Source of the DNA: Ornithodoros turicata
Lineage: Eukaryota; Arthropoda; Arachnida; Ixodida; Argasidae
Length of the DNA stretch: 64,000 bases
Direction of reading: 5' to 3'
NCBI RefSeq assembly: GCF_037126465.1
Contig: NC_088203.1
Span: 106,044,409-106,108,408 of the forward strand
In this document: positions 61,101-64,000 of the stretch, in pieces
Numbering within the stretch: the first letter of the stretch is position 1
Layout of the letters: each line of letters starts with the position of its first letter
The notes under the pieces: model-generated
What the model was told of the DNA's origin: nothing
The model's input: only the letters and a program-made list of their open reading frames with translations
Database searches by the model: none
Program-made: the position numbers and the translations under genes

Positions 61101-63665
61101 GAATCTCGATGATACGATCACGGATGATACGAATTTCGGGATGATACGAATTCTTTTCCGGTCACGGCTGGAATGCCTATTCTTCCCATGTATTAGAGTT
61201 TGGATGATACGAACGCGTTATCTTGCCTTTACGGATGATACGAATGAGCCGAGGATGCGACAGAGGTCGTTCCCCCGTGACGCGAGAGTGCGCGGGTCAT
61301 GCTGCTGCGTCTTTCGAAAAGGGAGGGCTATCCTCACCACGAACTCCCTTACATCATGTAGCGCAATGCAAGCAATGCTACCGATTGTTACATTCAGAGT
61401 ACCATTTGCAAAGTTGAGCAACTATTTAATGTCCTGGCAGGGCCAGGGGACTAAAATTGAGAGTACTTGCAATCTAGGGAACTAGAAGCTGCAATTACTC
61501 CCCAGTTTACTCCTTTTTTCTTAGTTCTCTCTTTCTCACTCTCGTAATTCACAAGTGATGGCGGTGCTGATTTTTAGCAGATGGAGGTGGTCTTTGCCAT
61601 TGGTTCGTTCATGAGCAGAGCATTTTAGACATAGAAAGAATAGACAAGCTATCGGTTGCACTGGAGGCCTGTGGAGACTGCAGTAGCTGACGCAATTGGG
61701 GCTACTGTCAATCGTCGGAGATTGTCCACACTGAGCTCATAAATGCTATCACATTTCAGTGACAATCTGCACAGCGATTATCTGTCATAATTTTTGTTGT
61801 GGAAGGCTGCTAAACCATAATTTATATTGATTTGTGCAGCATGCAGCGTGCTCTACCTTTGCACGATGGACATGGAGTCGCTCACAGGCCCACAAGCAGT
61901 CCGTCGGGCCATGTCAGAGCTCCTTGCTATTCAGCCCGCACCTGTGCCTACTGTTGTCCACTTCAAGGTGTCTTCCATGGGCATTACGCTTACCGACAAC
62001 AACAGAAAGTACGTACTCTCACTATGGGATTGCTTGTGCATGTTAGCACCTACGCAAACCTGTCCTTCCCGCAGGTTGTTTTTCCGGAGGCATTACGCGC
62101 TCAACGCGATCAGCTACTGTGGAACAGACCCGGAAGACAGGCGTTGGACGCAGAAGAACGACGATAGTGGTGTGACGGTCACTCTAAGGTAAGCACAGAT
62201 GGCACGAGTCAAAGAAATTTCCTTATAGCGCATCTTCTAAATAGCTTCACTCAAGTACTGTATAGCAGCTATTGCAAGTTGGTTGATATGTTTTCGATGC
62301 ATCTTATACGAAATTTCATTCGATACCCTAAATGGGGAAGACTCGGTTCTTCCAAATGAGCAACTCTGCCCACTTGAGGTTTCGTGCTTCAAATTTGCTC
62401 CTGTAACGTCGAGTGACAGCGAAAGAATTGTTCCCAGCGATAGCTGTATGAGGGAACTTGTTTGTCAAGGACGGCGTAGGTCCTGACTTCCGACTTGGCG
62501 CGCCATTGGTTGGCGCAGCAGCAAATCGGAGAGCACATGAAAAGACGTCAGGAGCCACGCTGCGTCGTTGACAAAAGTTGCGCCCTTACCAAAAAACGAC
62601 GGCCGTATGGGGTACAAGTACAAGCACCGCTAGTGTTTAAGGTACAAGGCTATCTTCAGGGAAAACAGAAGAATTTACGAGTTTGAGAACCTGATTTCAT
62701 TCATTAGAGTAGTGCGCTTCCGGGCGCTGGATGTGTAAAATATGTGTTAACTGAACTTCCGCCTCCTATAGCAAAGATTTACTGTGCCCAATTGTAATGC
62801 TTGTCAAAGGCATTGTTATGTTTGTGTGATCTTTTACAATAAACCCAATAAAGTTCACAAGTGAACGTGCCTATTTTGGCATTTTTGTAATTCCCGAATG
62901 CCTGCCTTTTTCGAGCTTCCGCAGCAGAAGCTGTTAACGAGAAGGTATCGGGAAATTGCTGCGGTTGTATCACAAAATCCTCCGTTTCTTCTCTCTCCTC
63001 CTTCTCTGTCTCTTTCTGTCTTCTTCTGTCTGTTGACTGTCACTTTCGATGATGCAAAACAAGCTCAAATAATTTAAAGCTAATAAAAGCAATTTGGACG
63101 TACTCTGAAATGGGTACGTTGTCCCGGAAAGTGTCACGATTTTTCAGCATTTCCTGTCCCACTTTCGTCCCAATTTTAGTAATATTTTTGTCCCGCTAAT
63201 CCCAGCTCTACACATCACCACACACTTCACACATCACAAGGCAGTACTCATCACTCTGAAGTAGTTGTGCATATACGTATCAGTGTGATACATAAAAGTG
63301 TCAGCATCCACACACAACATTAATAACTGAAATTCGCGTTACACAATCGTAACCGTCCTGTAATATTTTAGTTGGAGATTTCCGGGCTCTAGAAATTACG
63401 TTGATAGGTTCTATTGATAATTTCCTTGTTGCATTTGGTTGTTAGTCAGCTGTGCGGTCAAAACTTGTGAAACCCCCAGGTACTGATAACTAAAATCTCC
63501 TTCAGGTGTTTTGGATTTGTGGCTCGTAAGCCAGCCAGCCGTACGGACAACCAGTGCCACCTGTTTGCCGAGGTTGATCCCGAGCAGCCGGCTTCAGCAA
63601 TCGTCAACTTTGTTGCCAAGGTGATGGATGCAGCGGGAATGTCTGCAAAAGCTAGCATGATCTAG
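37101..63665 (+). CDS. TNS: Tensin homologue (30 coding exons, PTP-C2-linker-SH2-PTB)
   Basis: Tensins are cytoplasmic adaptors at integrin adhesions: the N-terminal PTP-C2 unit binds membrane and actin partners, the SH2 domain binds phosphotyrosine proteins and the PTB domain binds integrin beta tails. Coding exons: 37073-37134, 37211-37308, 38264-38314, 38425-38547, 38712-38776, 38842-38925, 38979-39091, 39995-40055, 40142-40344, 40705-40770, 41007-41111, 41197-41232, 42398-42661, 43382-43583, 45176-45469, 46559-46754, 48679-48821, 50109-50440, 52067-52158, 53964-54099, 54613-54655, 57403-57545, 58959-59045, 59111-59236, 60044-60136, 60807-60884, 60978-61058, 61840-62008, 62075-62188, 63506-63665. 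From the ATG at 37101 this gives 1263 residues: PTP about 1-165, C2 about 165-300, Ser/Pro-rich linker about 300-960, SH2 about 962-1089, PTB about 1118-1255. All phases agree. The start is uncertain because the frame is open upstream of this ATG. The P-loop Cys is replaced by Ser. Domain order and sequence match animal tensins, so identity is secure; linker exon borders are less so. Confidence 0.95.
37211..37308 (+). CDS. TNS: Tensin exon 2 (PTP domain)
   Basis: Flanked by GCAG and GTAAGT. Continues the PTP domain with [20 protein letters not shown] and the [11 protein letters not shown] stretch, which match tensins closely. Ends in phase 0. Confidence 0.95.
37623..37947. mobile_element. hAT-like MITE in tensin intron 2
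   Basis: Ends TAGAGCCTGAAGTTTT (left) and AAAACTTCAGGTTCTA (right), 325 bases, flanked by a perfect 8-base duplication GGTATAAT at 37615-37622 and 37948-37955. Interior rich in CCCCGAATT-type motifs. Same family as 60201-60539. Confidence 0.9.
38264..38314 (+). CDS. TNS: Tensin exon 3 (PTP domain)
   Basis: Flanked by TCTCCAG and GTGAGC. Encodes [17 protein letters not shown], equivalent to the NLSERR segment conserved in tensins. 17 codons, phase 0 at both ends. Confidence 0.95.
38425..38547 (+). CDS. TNS: Tensin exon 4 (PTP domain, ends inside the P-loop)
   Basis: Flanked by ACAG and GTAAGT. Contains [20 protein letters not shown] and ends VAVLHSK. The WPD-like loop has no Asp, and the residue at the catalytic Cys position of HCx5R is Ser (residue 101 counted from ATG 37101). 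The loop is completed by the next exon. Phase 0 at both ends. Confidence 0.96.
38712..38776 (+). CDS. TNS: Tensin exon 5 (PTP P-loop)
   Basis: Acceptor TGTAG, donor GTAAGT. Begins [19 protein letters not shown], completing the P-loop HSKGDKGR with the conserved Arg (residue 107) kept. Ends in phase 2. Confidence 0.96.
38842..38925 (+). CDS. TNS: Tensin exon 6 (PTP domain)
   Basis: Acceptor CCCCAG, donor GTGACC. Encodes [16 protein letters not shown] and HPSQK, the tensin ALDRFAMKRFYEDK region. Ends in phase 2. Confidence 0.95.
38979..39091 (+). CDS. TNS: Tensin exon 7 (PTP to C2 junction)
   Basis: Acceptor GTGCAG, donor GTGCGT. Encodes [18 protein letters not shown] and [15 protein letters not shown], the end of the PTP domain and first C2 strand of tensins. 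Ends in phase 1. Confidence 0.96.
39309..39665. mobile_element. TIR element in tensin intron 7
   Basis: Left end TACCGTAATTTCACATGTAT and right end ATACGCGTGGAATTACGGTA are inverted, with repeated GCGGCTTAT units inside. 357 bases. The terminal TA may be the target duplication. No transposase. Confidence 0.75.
39995..40055 (+). CDS. TNS: Tensin exon 8 (C2 domain)
   Basis: Acceptor ATGCAG, donor GTAAGT. Encodes [20 protein letters not shown], almost identical to the vertebrate tensin C2 segment. Ends in phase 2. Confidence 0.96.
40142..40344 (+). CDS. TNS: Tensin exon 9 (C2 domain)
   Basis: Acceptor CTGCAG, donor GTATGC. Contains [19 protein letters not shown] and [20 protein letters not shown], the central strands of the tensin and PTEN-type C2 fold, with the basic KCYHKK patch. 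Ends in phase 1. Confidence 0.96.
40705..40770 (+). CDS. TNS: Tensin exon 10 (end of C2 domain)
   Basis: Acceptor TTTCAG, donor GTGAGG. Encodes [20 protein letters not shown], the final C2 strand (vertebrate DDRFPEYGKVEFVFS). Ends in phase 1. Confidence 0.93.
41007..41111 (+). CDS. TNS: Tensin exon 11 (linker)
   Basis: Acceptor TTGTAG, donor GTAAGT. Encodes [20 protein letters not shown], including an NSYENF phosphotyrosine-type motif. 105 bases with phase 1 at both ends, so it can be skipped without a frameshift. Confidence 0.88.
41197..41232 (+). CDS. TNS: Tensin exon 12 (36-base micro-exon)
   Basis: Acceptor TTCCAG, donor GTGTGT. Encodes the acidic stretch [12 protein letters not shown]. 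At 12 codons and phase 1 on both sides it is a natural cassette exon. Confidence 0.82.
41280..41600. repeat. Pogo/Tigger-like terminal fragments in intron 12
   Basis: CAGTGCAATCCCATTATAA at 41283 and GTCAAGTCTCGTTTATCCAG at 41489 resemble the ends and subterminal repeats (TTATCCAGA) of pogo-type elements. No matching opposite ends were found nearby. Confidence 0.45.
42398..42661 (+). CDS. TNS: Tensin exon 13 (linker, GPLDG motif)
   Basis: Acceptor CGCAG, donor GTGGGT. Starts [16 protein letters not shown], matching the conserved DGPLDGSLYAKV motif just after the C2 domain of tensins; the Tyr is a likely phosphorylation site. Later residues are Ser/Gly/Pro rich ([14 protein letters not shown]). 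Ends in phase 1. Confidence 0.93.
42662..43381 (+). other. Tensin intron 13
   Basis: No repeat or extra exon recognised. Confidence 0.6.
43382..43583 (+). CDS. TNS: Tensin exon 14 (linker, LDDLLDGML motif)
   Basis: Acceptor ATATCAG, donor GTACAT. Encodes [18 protein letters not shown], an amphipathic LD-like helix typical of adhesion adaptors, and a [12 protein letters not shown] end. Ends in phase 2. Confidence 0.88.
44734..44942 (+). repeat. Ruka-like SINE, 5'-truncated, in intron 14
   Basis: Starts CCCGCACCGGCTGTGCTGTC and runs through GAAGTCGGCCCAGGACG to an A-rich tail; same sense as the gene, ending about 230 bases before exon 15. Confidence 0.85.
45176..45469 (+). CDS. TNS: Tensin exon 15 (Ser/Thr-rich linker)
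   Basis: Acceptor CCGCAG, donor GTATGA. This is the only nearby acceptor that keeps the phase left by exon 14 open; those at 45142 and 45146 give immediate stops. Contains [20 protein letters not shown]. Low-complexity linker with no domain. Ends in phase 2. Confidence 0.78.
45577..45905. mobile_element. TIR element in tensin intron 15
   Basis: Left end CCCAGTAAACCACAAACGTC and right end GACGTTTTTGGTTTACTGGG, with several internal inverted GGGATGTCTAGTAGATAT-type segments. 329 bases; the target duplication is unclear (AA on both sides). Confidence 0.8.
46559..46754 (+). CDS. TNS: Tensin exon 16 (Gln/Arg-rich linker)
   Basis: Acceptor CATCAG, donor GTATGT. Starts [17 protein letters not shown], a charged helix, and ends SSREHSPLK. 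Similar LQ-rich, basic stretches occur in the linker of other animal tensins. Ends in phase 0. Confidence 0.82.
46755..48678 (+). other. Tensin intron 16
   Basis: Largely unrecognised. A possible Tigger-like terminus CAGTGGACTCTCGTTAATTC lies at 48389, with no partner found. Confidence 0.5.
48679..48821 (+). CDS. TNS: Tensin exon 17 (Ser/Thr/Pro linker)
   Basis: Strong acceptor TCTCTGCAG, donor GTATAA. Encodes [19 protein letters not shown]. Ends in phase 2 and joins in frame to exon 18 through an Arg codon. Confidence 0.83.
48822..50108 (+). other. Tensin intron 17
   Basis: A-rich tract at 49363-49395 and otherwise unrecognised sequence. Confidence 0.55.
50109..50440 (+). CDS. TNS: Tensin exon 18 (linker, longest exon)
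   Basis: Acceptor TCTTGCAG, donor GTATTA. Starts [20 protein letters not shown] and includes an acidic helix [14 protein letters not shown]. An internal GTACGT at 50252 is a second possible donor in the same phase, whose use would remove 63 codons. Ends in phase 1. Confidence 0.86.
50528..50873. mobile_element. hAT-like MITE in tensin intron 18
   Basis: Ends TATAGGGCC (left) and GGCCCT (right) with GTTTTAGGGTTAAAC motifs; flanked by ATGTATGT at 50520-50527 and 50874-50881, an exact 8-base duplication. 346 bases. Related to 55405-55756. Confidence 0.8.
51098..51869. mobile_element. hAT-like element in tensin intron 18
   Basis: Ends TAGGGGTGTGCGAA (left) and TTGCACAGCCCTA (right), with subterminal ATTCGAATA-type repeats, flanked by a perfect 8-base duplication CTATTTTG at 51090-51097 and 51870-51877. 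772 bases, no open transposase. Confidence 0.9.
52067..52158 (+). CDS. TNS: Tensin exon 19 (Ser/Pro/His linker)
   Basis: Acceptor TTTCAG, donor GTGAGC. Encodes [18 protein letters not shown], resembling the repeated SP motifs of tensin linkers. Ends in phase 0. Confidence 0.86.
52670..53321 (+). mobile_element. Pogo/Tigger-like short element in tensin intron 19
   Basis: Ends CAGTCGCCGTCCGATTTTTC (left) and GAAAAATCGGTCGGCGACTG (right), flanked by TA (52668-52669, 53322-53323). Subterminal GTCCGAA repeats. 652 bases. A reverse-oriented copy is at 57975-58540. Confidence 0.88.
53964..54099 (+). CDS. TNS: Tensin exon 20 (Pro-rich linker)
   Basis: Acceptor CTTGCAG, donor GTACAA. Contains [18 protein letters not shown] and a [11 protein letters not shown] proline-rich run that could bind SH3-type partners. 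Ends in phase 1. Confidence 0.88.
54613..54655 (+). CDS. TNS: Tensin exon 21 (43-base micro-exon)
   Basis: Acceptor CTTTCAG, donor GTGAGT. Encodes [15 protein letters not shown]. The PPKSPTLSR run is typical of tensin linkers. Phases match on both sides. Confidence 0.83.
54779..55941. mobile_element. Tigger/pogo-like element, copy B, in tensin intron 21
   Basis: Ends CAGTGGAATCACGTTAATTT (left) and AATTAACGGGATTGCACTG (right), flanked by TA. At about 55105-55185 two frames together resemble Tigger transposase: [18 protein letters not shown] matches the conserved FKGVKSLPVKYTANKKAW block. Split by a hAT-like MITE at 55405-55756. Confidence 0.85.
55405..55756. mobile_element. hAT-like MITE nested in Tigger-like copy B
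   Basis: Ends TAGGGTCCGACTTTAT (left) and AAAAGTCAGGCCCTA (right), flanked by a perfect 8-base duplication ATTACCGT at 55397-55404 and 55757-55764. Copy A at about 35751-35770 shows the same host site without the insert. 352 bases. Confidence 0.92.
56973..57146. mobile_element. Small hAT-like MITE with G-run core
   Basis: Ends CAGTGGTTTATCCAGA (left) and TCTGGATAAATCCCTC (right). Interior has a long G-run near 57023-57036. Related to 30968-31137. Confidence 0.55.
57403..57545 (+). CDS. TNS: Tensin exon 22 (Ser/Pro linker, NAGNAG acceptor)
   Basis: Donor GTAAGG. The acceptor reads ACAGCAG, so splicing at 57400 or 57403 differs by one Arg codon, both in frame. Encodes [20 protein letters not shown] and a [10 protein letters not shown] end. 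Ends in phase 1, just before the SH2 exons. Confidence 0.87.
57975..58540 (-). mobile_element. Pogo/Tigger-like short element, reverse copy, intron 22
   Basis: Read on the minus strand it starts GTCGCCGTCCGATTTTTC and matches the element at 52670-53321 along its length, including GCACGTGCTGGGCC and the GTCCGAA repeats. Its outer end is decayed. Confidence 0.82.
58959..59045 (+). CDS. TNS: Tensin exon 23 (SH2 domain start)
   Basis: Acceptor TTCTAG, donor GTACCA. Encodes [20 protein letters not shown], the signature entry to the tensin SH2 domain (W-Y-K-P...I-S-R-E). Ends in phase 1. Confidence 0.97.
59111..59236 (+). CDS. TNS: Tensin exon 24 (SH2 phosphotyrosine pocket)
   Basis: Acceptor TTCTTAG, donor GTGAAG. 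Encodes [26 protein letters not shown] is the FLVRES-type motif; its Arg (residue 1006 from ATG 37101) is intact, so the SH2 domain should bind phosphotyrosine. Ends in phase 1. Confidence 0.97.
59237..60043 (+). other. Tensin intron 24
   Basis: No repeat or extra exon recognised. Confidence 0.6.
60044..60136 (+). CDS. TNS: Tensin exon 25 (SH2 domain)
   Basis: Acceptor CCTCAG, donor GTTAGT. Encodes [20 protein letters not shown], matching the LVRHFLIE...KGVKLKGC block of tensin SH2 domains. Ends in phase 1. Confidence 0.97.
60201..60539. mobile_element. hAT-like MITE in tensin intron 25
   Basis: Ends TACAGCCCGAAGTTTT (left) and AAAACTTCAGGCTCTA (right), flanked by a perfect 8-base duplication GTTACAGT at 60193-60200 and 60540-60547. 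339 bases, same family as 37623-37947. Confidence 0.9.
60807..60884 (+). CDS. TNS: Tensin exon 26 (SH2 domain end)
   Basis: Acceptor TTTCCAG, donor GTACGT. Encodes [20 protein letters not shown], the closing SH2 helix and strand. Ends in phase 1. Confidence 0.97.
60978..61058 (+). CDS. TNS: Tensin exon 27 (SH2-PTB spacer)
   Basis: Acceptor TTTCTAG, donor GTGTGT. Encodes a Ser/Thr-rich spacer ([20 protein letters not shown]). 81 bases with phase 1 on both sides. Confidence 0.9.
61094..61260. repeat. Pogo-like terminal fragment, intron 27
   Basis: CAGTAGAATCTCGATGATAC after TA, followed by repeated GGATGATACGAA units. Only one end found. Confidence 0.5.
61840..62008 (+). CDS. TNS: Tensin exon 28 (PTB domain)
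   Basis: Acceptor TTGTGCAG, donor GTACGT. Encodes [20 protein letters not shown] and [19 protein letters not shown], the first PTB strands and the MESLTGPQA motif conserved in tensins. Ends in phase 2. Confidence 0.97.
62075..62188 (+). CDS. TNS: Tensin exon 29 (PTB domain)
   Basis: Acceptor CCGCAG, donor GTAAGC. Encodes [20 protein letters not shown] and DRRWTQKN, matching the LFFRRHYPLNTV segment of vertebrate tensins. Ends in phase 2. Confidence 0.97.
62189..63505 (+). other. Tensin intron 29 with two AATAAA hexamers
   Basis: AATAAA occurs at 62838-62843 and 62847-62852. If used, a transcript would lose the last PTB exon. No other feature recognised. Confidence 0.5.
63506..63665 (+). CDS. 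TNS: Tensin exon 30 (PTB C-terminus and stop)
   Basis: Acceptor CCTTCAG. Encodes [20 protein letters not shown] and [15 protein letters not shown], the end of the PTB domain, then a short tail [13 protein letters not shown] and TAG at 63663-63665. Confidence 0.97.
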
Positions 63666-64000
63666 ATGCGCATCTCATCTTCATTCTGTTCTTAATTGTA
63701 ACATTCAAAGTCTTGGCAGTCTTGACGAAAATCACTTTTAGATTTACACAATGCAATACTGTTTGCATTGAGAATTTGCATACTTTAGAGATGAACAGCA
63801 CATTTCATTTTTTCTGAAGAGATTTTGAGTATATTGTTTAAAAAGTTTGCATGGTCAAGTAACATAGATTATATTCCTAATATGATATGTGTGTGCCAGT
63901 TGATACATATTACATTTATTTATAAAAAAAAAAAAGAGAGCATAACTTTGCGCAGATTTTTACTTTATCGCATTTCCTTCGCCCCTGCCTTTTACCGAGT
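63666..64000 (+). other. TNS: Tensin 3' untranslated region (start)
   Basis: AT-rich sequence after the stop. I see no canonical AATAAA before the window ends; the A-run at about 63924 is genomic. The transcript end is probably beyond the window. Confidence 0.6.

Overview
This is eukaryotic, repeat-rich genomic DNA from an arthropod, most likely an ixodid (hard) tick. The evidence is (i) a split tensin gene with GT-AG introns, (ii) a SINE with a tRNA-Ser-like head and body that I match from memory to the tick Ruka family, and (iii) many short non-autonomous DNA transposons of arthropod type. There is no prokaryotic coding structure. Almost all short open reading frames are chance frames in introns or repeats.

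The right half (about 37.07-63.67 kb, + strand) carries one real protein-coding gene, a tensin homologue. I could follow 30 consecutive coding exons. Every junction has an AG acceptor and GT donor, and the reading phase carries through all 30 joins to a TAG stop at 63663-63665. From the first in-frame ATG (37101) the product is 1263 residues: a PTEN-like tyrosine-phosphatase domain, a C2 domain, a long Ser/Pro-rich linker, an SH2 domain and a C-terminal PTB domain. This is the full tensin layout for linking integrin tails to phosphotyrosine signalling and actin at adhesions. The phosphatase P-loop reads HSKGDKGR, so the catalytic Cys is Ser and the domain is probably a pseudophosphatase. The frame stays open upstream of the ATG, and two short candidate upstream exons (34445-34488 and 32912-32953) join in phase, so the true N-terminus probably lies further left or outside the window.

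The left half (1-32.9 kb) has no gene I can support. It holds decayed mobile elements: a mariner transposase pseudogene at about 7.3-8.8 kb, split by a hAT-type MITE with a perfect 8-bp target duplication; SINE copies, one full length with a 15-bp duplication (16.4 kb); a minus-strand LINE 3' end split by a hAT relic (25.9-27.3 kb); and a striking family of nearly perfectly palindromic TA-flanked MITEs (23-35 kb). The palindromic MITEs have inserted into one another to give a several-layer nest at 27.64-28.81 kb.

The tensin introns carry a second set of mobile elements: five hAT-like elements with clear 8-bp duplications, two related Tigger/pogo-like elements with transposase remnants (one with a 16-bp tandem array, the other split by a hAT-like MITE), and a pair of smaller TA-flanked pogo-like elements. 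I found no CRISPR array, rRNA or functional tRNA gene, and no evidence for a wholly new biological system. The most unusual things are the serine P-loop in tensin, the self-nesting palindromes, and sites suggesting in-frame alternative splicing.
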